A DNA stretch of 64,000 bases from Nelumbo lutea (lineage: Eukaryota > Streptophyta > Magnoliopsida > Proteales > Nelumbonaceae): contig JAKGHH010000003.1 of the NCBI GenBank assembly GCA_022828595.1, forward strand, positions 14,818,934-14,882,933. The letters are read 5' to 3'. The translations under genes were made by a program, and so were the position numbers. Each line of letters begins with the position of its first letter. The first letter of the stretch is position 1. The notes beneath the pieces were generated by a model, which was given only the letters and a program-made list of their open reading frames with translations, made no database searches and was not told the DNA's origin. This document shows positions 48,125 to 57,937 of the stretch, piece after piece.

Positions 48125-48505
48125 GAGCTGGTTAGGCCGAGCTAGGTGCAGATTAGGTGTCGAGTTGACTGAGCCGAGCTGGATAGGTTAGGTGCCGAAC
48201 TAATTGGGCCGAGCTGGGCAGGTTAAGTGCTGAATTGACTGGGCCGAGCTGGACAGGTTAGGTGCTGAACTGATTGAGCCAAGTTGGGCAGGTTAGGTGT
48301 CGAACTGACTAGGCCGAGCTGCATATTAGGTGTCGAGCTGACCAGAGGGCCAAGCTACCTATTAGGTGTCGAGTTGACTAGAGTGTCGAGCTACCTGTTA
48401 GGTGCCGAGCTGACCAGAGGGCCGATCTGCCTATTAGGTGACGAGCTAACCAGAGGGTCGAGCTGCCTATTAGGTGCCAAGCTTACTAGAGTACCGAGCT
48501 GACTG
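48125..48505. repeat. Tandem array of GTGCCGAGCTGACC-type units
   Basis: About ten imperfect copies of a 30-40 bp unit built on TTAGGTG(C/T)CGAGCTGAC(C/T). It abuts the minus-oriented LTR core. Such arrays are common in untranslated regions of Tat-lineage gypsy elements. Confidence 0.85.
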
Positions 48506-48508
48506 GTG

Positions 48509-48700
48509 GTTAGACCTGCAAGGAATCAATGTCAAAGGACCCGGGATGGCTAACCCGGCGAGGTTGCTCTAATGGTTAAGTCAATACTATCATAGTAAAC
48601 GACGAGCTAAAAATCATGAAATATGAGAGCTAGAATATGCTTACTTGCCCCCCTATGCCATTGGGGTTGGTGCCTTTATATAGGCATTGTTTGGCGTGGG
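48509..48700 (-). mobile_element. LTR R/U5 core in inverted orientation
   Basis: Read on the minus strand: a TATA box CTATATAAAGG (complement of about 48674-48684), then CACCAACCCC, TCTAGCTCTC, GCTCGTCG, CCTCGCCGGGTTAGCCA and GCAGGTCTAAC. The same ordered phrases occur on the plus strand at 60076-60260 (CTATATAAAGG, CTCCAACCCC, TCTAGCTCTC, CCTCGTCGGGCTAGCCA, GCAGATTTAAC). The two LTR cores are therefore related but point in opposite directions. Confidence 0.8.
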
Positions 48701-49004
48701 CTTCATGCATTGCATCCAAGATTTCTGAGAGGTCGCCTAAGTGGTCTGAGATTCCCAAAAGCAACCGCCATGCACGTTGACCACCCTCCGGCATGTTTGG
48801 TACGTGGGCCAACTTCCAAGGATCGTGGGAGTGTTGGGATAGGCATGCCAAATTTTTTGGCGAGCGTGTCTCGCAGGTTACCACCTAGACCTCAATCAGG
48901 ATAGCACGCCCTCAAGGGAGGTCGCACCTTGCGTCAAGGTCACTTCGGCTAGTGATGAGGTGTTGCAGGTCGACCCTGGACGAGGTGCTTCTTGCCAACC
49001 TGAA
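48701..49004. mobile_element. Probable U3 part of the inverted LTR
   Basis: GC-rich sequence upstream (minus-strand sense) of the inverted TATA box. It shows no open reading frame with homology. Confidence 0.45.
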
Positions 49005-49195
49005 TTGTGGTCAAGGTCGCCAGGTCGGCACCTGTGCAAGGTCGCCAGTTCGGTGCCTGTGCCAAGTCACCAAATCGGCGCCTGTGCAAGGTTGCCAGTT
49101 CAACGCCTGTGCCAAATCGCTAGGTCGGCGCCTATGCCAAATTGCTAGGTCGGCGCCTGTGCCAAGTCGCCAAGTTGGCACTTGTGCTAGATCAC
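49005..49195. repeat. Tandem array of about 28-bp units
   Basis: Six to seven imperfect copies of GTCGCCAGGTCGGCGCCTGTGCCAA-type units of about 28-29 bp, GC-rich. Not related in sequence to the array at 48125-48505. Confidence 0.9.
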
Positions 49196-49564
49196 CATCA
49201 CCTTGGCTAAGGCAAGTTGTTTCCTAAGTGGTTCCGAGATATCACATGCCACAATGTCATTGGAGGGTCAAATCCACCCTCATCAATTGATGTTGCCTTG
49301 TGAAGCAGGTGGGGTGACTTGTCTGTCTCTCCTCCCACGAGGTGAGACTTGGCTCCCAAGAGGAAGTGGAACCTGGGAAGTCTCCTCGCCTCGATGGGGA
49401 GATCGAGTGACGTTCTGCACGCGAGGTCGGTTCTATGTTGCTGGGTGCCAGGGTGGAGCCGGCTGCTGACTTTGCGGCAGTGGAGGGAACAAGTCTGGGA
49501 GCCAATCTCCTTCGCGATCTTGCAAGTCAGGTCAGTGCTCTAGAACCCCACCTGTAGAAAGGAC

Positions 49565-49832
49565 GAACTACACACCCCTCAACGCTAAACGAGGTGAAAT
49601 CCTGATGGCCATCAAAGACTCCTCTTTTGTCAAGTGGCCACCTAGGTTAAGGGGAGATCATGCAACCAGAAATCAGAACGTCTACTGTCACTTTCACAGA
49701 GACCATGGACACAATACAGAGAACTATAGGAACCTCCACGATGAGATCGATACAAAGAGAAGAAAGAAATCAAGCAGATCGACAAACAGACCGGTAGGGG
49801 GAACAGAGAAGAAATGCTCCCGAGACCAGTAA
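49565..49832 (+). pseudogene. Gypsy gag fragment with altered zinc knuckle
   Basis: Reads NYTPLNAKRGEILMAIKD, FVKWPPRLRGD and then YCHFHRDHGHNTENY, the gag C-terminal region of Tat-lineage elements. The zinc-binding motif normally ends in Cys, but here the last position is Tyr (ENY for EEC/DEC). The N-terminal gag is missing upstream and the frame ends at a stop after GGTEKKCSRDQ. Confidence 0.85.
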
Positions 49833-49962
49833 TAGAAAGAACGAGTAGCTGCCACGGCAACTGCCCGAGGAGAGACTGATCCACAGAGTAATCAACACGA
49901 TTACTGGCGGGTCCATCATTGCGGGCTGCACTTCGGCAGCAGGTTGAACTTCAGTTCACGAA

Positions 49963-50214
49963 GTGGAAAGCGAGGAGCAAAACCCGCCAAAGCAACCTAG
50001 AATTGAAGAGCCGATCTACTTCACGGAGGATTATGCATGCGGGATCCAGTATCCCCACGATGATGCCCTAGTTATAAAGCTAAGGCTCAACGACTTCGAA
50101 GTCAAGCGCATCTTAGTTGACTCAGGTAGCTCGACTGACATTCTGTTCAAGGACGTCTTCGACAAGCTCCAGCTCCAGGAAAGCAACCTTAAGCCAACGA
50201 ATACCCCTTGGTAG
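49963..50214 (+). pseudogene. Gypsy aspartic protease fragment
   Basis: Carries ALVIKLRLNDFEVKRILVDS followed by GSSTDILF, the LVDSGSS active-site region of gypsy protease. The frame is broken after FDKLQ...TNTPW, and the C-terminal half continues in other frames to about 50670 (TVVSTYYLAMKFPMNYGVG). Confidence 0.85.
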
Positions 50215-50699
50215 ACTTTAGCGGCGAGGAAATCAAACCCCTAGAGCGATTTTTAGTAACTGTGGAGGTCGGCACGTGGCCGAACAGCGAGGTTCGAGCA
50301 CACGTTTCTAGTAGTCGCAACCCCATCTCCCTATAACACCATAGTAGGTCGGCCCATTATGCACACTCTACATACGGTAGTATCCACCTACTACCTGGCA
50401 ATGAAGTTCCCTATGAACTACGGAGTAGGGGTCGCGCAAGGAGATCAGCTTGAATCTCGCAAATGTTACGTAGTCGCCCTTAAGGGGAAAGCCAAACTAA
50501 CAACTGACATCGAGCTCGAGCAACCTACGGAGTATGTCGAGGAGCGAGCTACACCGACAGAGGAGACGGTTCACATCCCGGTCTCGACTGATGATCCAGC
50601 TAAGACCCTCCAGATCGGTGCTTTGATTGAGGAACCACTTTGCTCTCAGCTGTTAAGTTTTTTACTTTAGAATTTAAATGTATTTGCTTGGTTTGCGAC

Positions 50700-51480
50700 A
50701 GAAATGCCCGGAATAGACTCTAAAACCTTAACTCATAAGTTAAACACCAATGCCTTAGTCAGGCCAGTTAGATAGAAAAAGTGCAACCTCACCCCAGAAT
50801 GCTGGAGAATAGTCGATGAAGAGGTCGGGAAGCTCTTAGTGGCAGACTTCATTAGAGAAGTTCATTACCCGAGCTGGGTAGCTAACCCAGTTCTATTGAA
50901 AAAGTCCAATGGTAAATGGTGCATGTGCGTCAATTATACCAATCTAAATAGAGCTTGCCCAAAGGACTGCTTCCCGCTGCCCAAGATCGATCGCCTAGTG
51001 GACGTGACCTCAGGGCATGAGTTGCTGAGCTTTCTGGATGCATATTCTGGTTACAACCAAATCTGGATGGATCCCACTGATGAAGAAAAGACGACCTTTA
51101 TAACTGAGCTCGGGTTGTACTGCTCCAAGGTTATGCCATTCGGACTAAAAATGTCGAGACAACCTTTCAAAGACTTGTAAACAGGATTTTTGAGTTGTTA
51201 ATCGGCAATAAAGTTGAATGTTATGTAGATGATATGGTCGTTAAGACCCAATTTTCAAAATTTTTATTAAATGATTTGCAAAATGTTTTTGAAATTTTAT
51301 GAAAGTATAAAATGAACTTAAATCCCAACAAGTGTGTCTTCGGGGTCACCTCGGGTAAATTCTTGGGCTACCTAGTCAATCGACGTGGCATCGAAGCCAA
51401 CTTGGAAAAAATAAAGGCTAGATATGAGACCACTTCGCAAACTAAAAGAGGTTTAGAGGCTGAATGGCCGGATAGCCGCT
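50700..51480 (+). pseudogene. Gypsy reverse transcriptase remnant
   Basis: Block order: LTPECWRIVDEEVGKLL, FIREVHYPSWVANPVLLKK, WCMCVNYTNLNRACPKDCFP, SFLDAYSGYNQIWM, VMPFGLKM, then YVDDMVVK (about 51222-51246, catalytic YVDD) and [11 protein letters not shown] with GKFLGYLV. Stops at about 50774 and 51178, plus frameshifts near 51170 and 51300, split it into at least three frames. The catalytic Asp pair of YVDD is retained. Confidence 0.9.
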
Positions 51481-51492
51481 CTGAGCCATTTT

Positions 51493-52515
51493 ATGTCTAA
51501 GTCGGCAGATTGTTGCCTACCTTTCTTTAAGGCCATAAAGAAGAGTAAAGACTTCGAGTGGACCGTGGAGTGTCAGGTCATCTTCGACGAACTAAAAAGA
51601 TACTTAGCTAGTACTCCAGTTCTGACCCGACTCGAGGAAGGGGAAATTTTAAAGCTGTACCTTTTCGCGAGTGATGAGGTGGTCAGCTCGATACTGATAA
51701 AAGAGGTAGATTGGCTCCAATGACCCATCTACTATGTTAGCAAGGTTTTGTAGGATGCTGAAACAAGGTATCCGGAGATCGAGAAGCTGGCATATGCACT
51801 AAGCATAGCAGCTTGGAAGCTTTGCCCATACTTCTAAGCCCACACCATCATCATCCTCACCAACAAGCCTCTGAGACAGATCCTACTCAAGCCTGAGGTG
51901 TCTGGTAGATTGACGAAATGGGCCATCGAACTTAGCGAGCACGATATCCGGTATGAACCTCGGACGACAATTAAAGCCCAAACCTTGGCCGATTTCATGG
52001 TAGAATGTACGTTCAACACTGCAACCCCGAGCTGGACGAACTTGAGCACACTGAGGAGGCTTCAACCAGTGTGGCATCAATCCCAGTTAGAGCAGGTCTG
52101 ACTTGGGACGAGGAGCCTTGGATCCTCCATGTTGACGGCTTGTCTAACTAACAAGGAAGCAGTGCGGGAATAATTTCGTACTATCCAAGTGGGGTAAAGC
52201 TGGAATACGCACTCCGGTTCGGGTTTGAAGCATCAAACAATGAAGCAGAGTATGAAGTACTGGTCGTCGGGCTCACTTTAGCGAAGGAAGTAAAGGCTAA
52301 GCACCTTATCATATGTAGCGACTCCCAGCTCGTGGTCAACCAAATCAGTGGCGAGTATGAACCCCGCGACCCCACCATGGTTGATTATTTGGCCAAGGTC
52401 GGGGAGATATTGTGCAGCTTCATCTCCTACTTCATCAGGCAGATCTCGAGATCCGAGAATGTAGAGGCCGACGCCTTGTCCCGGTTAGCTTGCACAAGTA
52501 GCAACACCCTACGGA
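51493..52515 (+). pseudogene. Gypsy RNase H region remnant
   Basis: After an RT connection region (CLPFFKAIKKSKDFEWT, YLASTPVLTRLEEGE, KLYLFASDEVVSSILI) comes a Tat-type RNase H: SSAGIISYYPSGVKLEYALR, SNNEAEYEVLVVGL, LIICSDSQLVVNQISGEYEP and ENVEADALSRLA. Stops occur at about 51721, 51836 and 52149. The catalytic DG, E and D positions are still visible (DGLSN, NEAEY, CSDSQL). Confidence 0.88.
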
Positions 52516-52799
52516 CCGTGTTCATAGAGGACTTACCTCGGCCCAACATTCTCGGGGGGGGGGCAGGAGAGGTTGCTCCTGTAGCACAAACAAAGCCGAG
52601 TTGGATCGACCCACTCATGAGTTATTTGCTTCACGGGACCCTATGTGCAGAACGCAATGTGGCCCGAAGGGTAGAGTGCCAATCGGCTAAGCACGTCATC
52701 ATAAATGGACAGTTGTACAAGAGATCTTTCATGTTCCCCTACTTGCGCTACTTGCGATCCTTAGAGGCAGAGCTAGTTCTCGCCCAAAAGGCTTGTGCG

Positions 52800-53890
52800 G
52801 CGGACACTTGGGGGGCAAAGCTCTCGCCCAGAAGGCATTACGACAAGGTTATTACTTGCCCATAATGAAGGCAAACACACTCAAGCTCATCAAGAAATGC
52901 GACAAGTGTTAGAGGCACGCCAACATCCACCACCGACCTACTGCCGACCTCAAATACCTCACCAGCCCATGGCCTTTCGCACAGTGGGGAATCGACATAC
53001 TTGGCCCATTCCTGCCTACGACAGGACAGAGGAAGTTTTTGGTGGTAGTAGTGGATTATTTTATGAAGTGGGTGGAAGCGGAACGCCTAACAACGATCAC
53101 AACCCGCAACATGCAAAACTTCTTCTAGAGGAATATAGTATGCCGCTTCGGGTTACCACGGGTACTCATCTCTGACAACGGAAAGCAATCCGAGGACATC
53201 AAGTTTCAGAATTTGTGTGTCGAGATGGGAATATAATAAAACTTTACCTCGGTGGTACATCCCCAAGCAAACGGGCAAGTGAAAGTCACCAATAGAGCCA
53301 TACTCCGTGGACTAAAAGCTCGCTTAGATCGAGCCAAAGGACTATGAGTAGACGAACTGCCTAGTGTGCTATGGGCCTACCAGACCACCATCAAGACTGT
53401 CACAGGTGAGACTCCCTTCAATCTCACTTACGGCACAGAAGTGGTGATCACAGTAGAAATTGAGGTGCCCACGCTATGCTTGGAGGCCTACGACGAGGAG
53501 ACAAACAATGACGAGCTCCGTACCAACCTAGACCGGATGGAAGAAGTACGAGACCTGGCATACATCCGGACTACAGGTTACCAGCAGAGAGTAGCTCAGT
53601 ACCATAATGCCCAGGTCAAGAAGCGACACTTTCGTGTCGGCAACCTGGTTCTTTGGAAGGTTATGGTACCTGAGCCCAGTGTTGGTAAGCTCGGACCAAA
53701 CTAGGAAGGTCTGTACCAAGTAAGACGGGTATTCGGGGAAGATACGTACGAGCTCGAAACCTTGGAAGGGAAACAAATACCTCGAGCGTGGAGCGTCGGC
53801 AACTTGAGAAGTACAATTTGTGATCACCAAACTGGGGAGAGGATTGTGAATCACTCCAGAAGCCCAAGGGCCATAATGTTGAGCTGACAT
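52800..53890 (+). pseudogene. Gypsy integrase remnant with catalytic Glu lost
   Basis: Zinc-finger end KCDKCQRHA, then PWPFAQWGIDILGPF (first Asp), VVVDYFMKWVEAE, LISDNGKQ (second Asp) and HPQANGQVKVTNRAILRGLK. The position normally held by the catalytic Glu (NGQxEVTNR) is Lys here (GTG AAA GTC near 53280). The C-terminal part (LPSVLWAYQTTIKTVTGETP, FRVGNLVLWKV, YELETLEGKQIPRAW) runs to about 53830. Stops near 53130, 53237 and 53345. Confidence 0.88.
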
Positions 53891-53924
53891 ATGACCTTGG
53901 CACTACGAACAAGTTCCAATCGCC

Positions 53925-54420
53925 TCTTCGACATGGGCAGATAAGTTCTAGTCGCCTCTTTGGCATGGGCAAACAAGTCCTAGTCGCTTCTTCGGTATAG
54001 GCAGACAAGTCCTAGTCGCCTCTTTGGCATAGGAAAATCAGCCCTCATGCCAAAGGCATAGACAATTCGGGTATAAACCCTATGACGTCTAGCCCACTTC
54101 GGCATATAATAATAGGTTGGACCCACTAGCTCTAAGGGACAACCAACATCTAAGCGAGTAGCCCGTGTGTAGACATGTCGAGTATATACCCTACAATGTT
54201 TGCTCACCTCGACATACATTATGCGAAATTACCCATACTCCTAGTCTATCACGTTAGCTCGATAGTTCGGGGTAACCTACACTTGGAAAAAAATTATTTT
54301 GATTATCCCTATTTGTAGTCTAGCTTAGTAGCTCGACAGTTTGGGGTAACCCACACATTTCTACTCTTACTTGGTTTAGTTCGTCAGTTCGGGGGTTATT
54401 TACACTTGGAACATTTTTTA
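53925..54420. repeat. Tandem repeats between integrase and the antisense ORF
   Basis: Four copies of a 30-bp unit (TAGTCGCCTCTTTGGCATGG-type) span about 53927-54035. Then three longer copies built on AGCTCGATAGTTCGGGGTAA span 54240-54395. Non-coding. Confidence 0.8.
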
Positions 54421-54619
54421 ACAAAGATAAGTCAAAATGTGTATTTTATTGATATAAAAATTTCAATTATAGGAGGAAAAAAGAAATTAACTATAGACCG
54501 AGTTCAGAGGCCCTGGATATACAATATAGAACATAAGGAGGCCTTTATTCATTTCAGTGCTCTTCACCCTTGTCTGAGGCTTCAACATGAGGGTCCATAC
54601 ACTCATCAGCACCGGTCTC

Positions 54620-55473
54620 CTAGACGTCATTGAGTAGGTCATTGTCATTTTCTGCTTTAGAGTCTAGATCTTCAATAGCTTCGGCAGCCATTTCCTCTAT
54701 GACCCTCAAAGTAGTAATGGCGATAAGGTCGAGCTGAGGGAATTCGCGTCGGGTCAGCCACCTACTAAGCTTGAAGCCTTTGCGGTAGCTCTCCGTCCCC
54801 ACCTCGATCATTTCCCTCCGGTACTCCTCCGAGGCCTTGTATTCCTCGATGGCCTTGACATTGGCCTCCTCCACTGCTTGAAGGAGTATCTCAGTCCGCT
54901 CCTTTACGTGGGCCTCAGGGTTCTCCACCTCCCTCTTCAGCACCGCTTTCTGCCCCGTGAGCTCCTCCTTCTCGGACATTAGTAGTGTGATCAACTCCTT
55001 TTTAGCCTGCGCATCCTTCTTTAACTGGTTCACTTCATTAAGGGCTTAATTTAGCTCGGCATGAGCCTCGCAAGAAGAATACTCAACTGCAAGAGCTCGC
55101 TTCAGATGCACCTCGAACTGGTAGGTCAGGGTGTGGATAGCGGAGTTCACCTGCCAAGAGAAGAGAACAAGAGTTAGCACAAGAGAAGCCAAGTACAAAA
55201 TTGAAGAAGTCAAGACAGAAAACTTACCACCATGTAGTGGGTAGCCACTCGTGCTCCGAGCTAAGCGACCGGCAGCTCGGCCCAACTAACAACCTCCTCA
55301 GTGTATACTGCGCTTTGGCTCTTGAGAAGGCTATATTTCAGAGTCAGAATGCTCTGAGTTGCTTCATCGCTGCCTGAAGAAGCAACAGTTGCAGGGGCGG
55401 GCTCCAAAGACATTGCCTCCTCAGGCGCACGGGGCGGGGAGAGCTTCCTGGACTCCTCGACCAGATCGATCAC
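54620..55473 (-). pseudogene. Antisense ORF of the gypsy element, coiled-coil part
   Basis: The minus-strand frame 55033-54620 is rich in Glu, Lys and Ala with heptad-like spacing (KEELTGQKAVLKREVE, ERTEILLQAVEEANVKAIEE). The frame 55473-55261 precedes it. Together they look like the C-terminal part of the extra protein whose conserved domain is at 55608-56297, possibly joined by splicing. Its role in retrotransposons is not established. Confidence 0.6.
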
Positions 55474-55607
55474 GAGAGGTTGCTTGGTGGATAAGGGCTG
55501 CTCGGGCTCTAGAACGGTAGCCTATGGAGACTCAATGCGAGCTCTTTTGGTAGATCGCTTCTTCTTCTCCTTCTTCATGCTACCGAAGAGTTCGGTCGCA
55601 GAGATTT

Positions 55608-56297
55608 TCATGGTTGCTGCGACAAAATCAAACTGTCAGAAACAACACCGAAATAAAACAAAGACAACACAACAAGTGACGACCTACCAAGACTCAGACC
55701 GGCCTGCACAAGCTTGTCTTCGGTCATGTAGTCTATGAACTTTAGACCGATCTCCGCCCAAGATCGGAGCACTTCCCTTGTCTTCAAGTCCAGCTTGACA
55801 CCAGGATCTTGGATGGCCGCCCTCCAGTGAGTCGAGAAAGGCCACCCCTTTATGTTGCGGACCACAAAGTAATGCCTTTTCCAGGCCGGAACCTTGTTTG
55901 GGAGCTCGTGCAAGAGTTTGTAGCCCAAACGAGGGGACAAGTAGTAAATTCGCCTGTGTTCGGGCAGAACACAGGAGGAGTTCTTCTTTATAGAGAGAAT
56001 GGAAGAGAAGATATCAAGATCGAGGGGAAGGTTGTAGTTGTGGAAAAGGGAGATGGTTCCTACTACATTACGAATGGAGTTTGGGTGCAGATGGTCAATG
56101 GTAATGTTGAAAAGCTTAATGACCTCGACTATCAAGGGGTGAAGTGGAAGATGAAAACCAACTACGAGCTGCTCCTTGAAGATCACGATCTCGTCGTGAC
56201 CGTTCTCACAAGGAAAGTTACCTAAGGGAATACTATAGACTAAGTTTCCTGGAAGCCTATACCAAGCTACTACGGTCAGGAGCCTGTCCGTCGTCAT
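55608..56297 (-). CDS. Antisense extra ORF, 'putative gypsy type transposon' domain
   Basis: An open minus-strand frame of 229 codons. The blocks FKEQLVVGFHLPLHPLIVEV, LHPNSIRNVVGTI, IYYLSPRLG, ELPNKVPAWKRHYFVV and WRAAIQDPGVKL match the plant domain family named 'Putative gypsy type transposon' (PF04195), found in the antisense ORF of Retand-like Tat elements. Start context is uncertain: the frame begins MTTDRLL, but sequence upstream to about 56520 may be an earlier exon or leader. It is the only long uninterrupted frame in an otherwise decayed element. Confidence 0.7.
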   Translation of the reverse strand: MTTDRLLTVVAWYRLPGNLVYSIPLGNFPCENGHDEIVIFKEQLVVGFHLPLHPLIVEVIKLFNITIDHLHPNSIRNVVGTISLFHNYNLPLDLDIFSSILSIKKNSSCVLPEHRRIYYLSPRLGYKLLHELPNKVPAWKRHYFVVRNIKGWPFSTHWRAAIQDPGVKLDLKTREVLRSWAEIGLKFIDYMTEDKLVQAGLSLGRSSLVVLSLFYFGVVSDSLILSQQP

Positions 56298-56942
56298 TGT
56301 CGGCAGGCCAAAGTTATCTGGCTGCTGACCTCAATGCGAGGTGGAGGCCAGATCACCTGAGGCCTCTTGTGCCTCCCGGGGTGATTCCACCTCAGGAGGA
56401 TCATGGGCCGCTTCTTGACCCGAAGTAACTTCTTCGGTATGGCGATCTACGACCTGAGCCGAGGTACCTACCTAGCCCCAGCGGATCCACTGCTCCCATC
56501 TAAAAGACTGTCGAAACTAAAGCTAGACATGGAGAAAACATGAAATCGAAAAGGAGAGGTAGGGAAGACTCACCAAAGAGAAACCGAACTGAAGGAAGAT
56601 GACCTCAGGAAGACACCGAACTGAAGAGACACCGAGCTAAGGAACTTGAGCGCGACCTCAGATCGAAGGCTAGCGAATTTGTGGCGAAGCAAATGAGTCT
56701 CAGGCCCCTATTTGAGAATCAACGGTTGAGATCAAAGTGATCCAACGGCTCCTAGGAAAACCAACTGCGCGACCCCTGATGTTGAAATCGGTTTAGCACG
56801 TGTTTTGATGTCCGCGGAGTTTATAGATCGCGTGACGTCCGCACGTAGACTAGACGTGACCTGGGTTATTCCTGGTTAAGTCAGGTGACCGAATAGGTCC
56901 GACCAATGATTTGTCCGACAAGCCGCCTGGACCTCGGGCCAA
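56298..56942. mobile_element. 3' untranslated region of the gypsy element
   Basis: No recognised coding sequence. It lies between the antisense ORF start and the nested insertion, and the element resumes at 59497. Confidence 0.6.
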
Positions 56943-56947
56943 ATCCA
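56943..56947. repeat. Target site duplication ATCCA (left)
   Basis: ATCCA precedes LTR1 and recurs after LTR2 at 59492-59496. The flanks otherwise join as one gypsy sequence. Confidence 0.85.
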
Positions 56948-57731
56948 TCTTATGGTCACACCATCCGGCAGTGCACTGTGTCGCAGTCATAGGCAGCAAC
57001 ATGCATAGCAGGCACCGCCTGGCAGCGCCACACAGCATCACGCACCGCCAGGTAGTAGCGCGCACCACATGCACCGCACGACAGCATGCACCGCGCACAT
57101 GCTCGGCACCACACGACAGTGACACCATGGCGCGCTACACGCACCGCCAGGCAACAGCGTGCACCGCACGCACTGCACGGCAGCACGTACTGTGCACATG
57201 TCCGACACCGCACGGCAGTGGCACCATGAGCCGCGCAGCAACGACACCATGAGCCACGCGCATGCACCCGGTAGCAGTAGCAGAGCAGGGCCCACACGAC
57301 AACTCATAGGGGTGGGCCCACCCTTATCTAGACACATCAAGCCAACTCACCACCAGCTTATCTTATCCTTTATCCCTTATCCCTTATCTTATCTTATCCT
57401 TATCTTATTTTATCTTCTTAAGTAAGAGTTATGAGTATTGATTTGAGTAAGAAATTAGGAGTTTTAGTTTGAGTTGGATTACCCTAGCCTAGCCGAATCC
57501 AACAAGGAATTCTCTTCTGTAATCTCCTATTTAAGGAGCTACGAATTGAAATAAAGCATTCAGTTTTTCGTAGTTAAGAGAAAGAGTAAGGAGAGTTCGG
57601 GTGATCTCTTGGACAAATCACCCACGCGGTTGCCGCAATAGGGTCTGCACGCAAGGGAAGGCGCTAGGAAAAGCAGGGCTTTCGCACTATGGACCGACCT
57701 GTGACAGGATCCTACACGCGGGACCATAACA
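56948..57731 (+). repeat. LTR1 of the nested element
   Basis: 784 bp. It begins TCTTATGGTC (the canonical TG is changed to TC) and ends GACCATAACA. It is about 90 bp longer than LTR2 because a GC-rich unit of about 100 bp (CACGCACCGCCAGG...GACACCATG) is duplicated in it. It contains the TATTTAAGG and AATAAAGC words expected of promoter and polyadenylation signals near 57529-57560. Confidence 0.92.
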
Positions 57732-57732
57732 A

Positions 57733-57746
57733 TTTGATATCAGATC
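57733..57746 (+). promoter_or_regulatory. Primer-binding site, mutated tRNA-Met type
   Basis: TTTGATATCAGATC lies two bases after LTR1. It resembles TTGGTATCAGAGC, the tRNA-Met complement, with two or three changes. Confidence 0.65.
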
Positions 57747-57763
57747 CAAATGTCACGGGCGAC

Positions 57764-57901
57764 ATGGAACAGTTATCAGTTAAGGTCAACGAACTGGAAC
57801 ATAGGCTAGTAGAAACCAGCATGGAGGTTCGTGAAGTCAGGGAAGACGTCCGGGAGATGCGACGCCTAAGAATTCCTCTCCAACAAAGAAATAAGTTCTG
57901 A
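57764..57901 (+). pseudogene. Short gag-like leader ORF
   Basis: 45 codons after an ATG at 57764: EQLSVKVNELEHRLVETSME then VREVREDVREMRR. This is a charged coiled coil like the N-terminus of many gypsy gag proteins. An in-frame start at 57689 inside LTR1 is also possible. It stops before the starch synthase segment. Confidence 0.5.
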
Positions 57902-57937
57902 GGGAATCGCCAACACCAATAGACGCCATCCGAACTG

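Noticed and set aside
56850..57340. Several overlapping open frames rich in Cys, Ala, His and Arg
   Set aside because: They arise from the GC-rich CACGCACCGC repeats of LTR1 and are open in most frames. Not genes.
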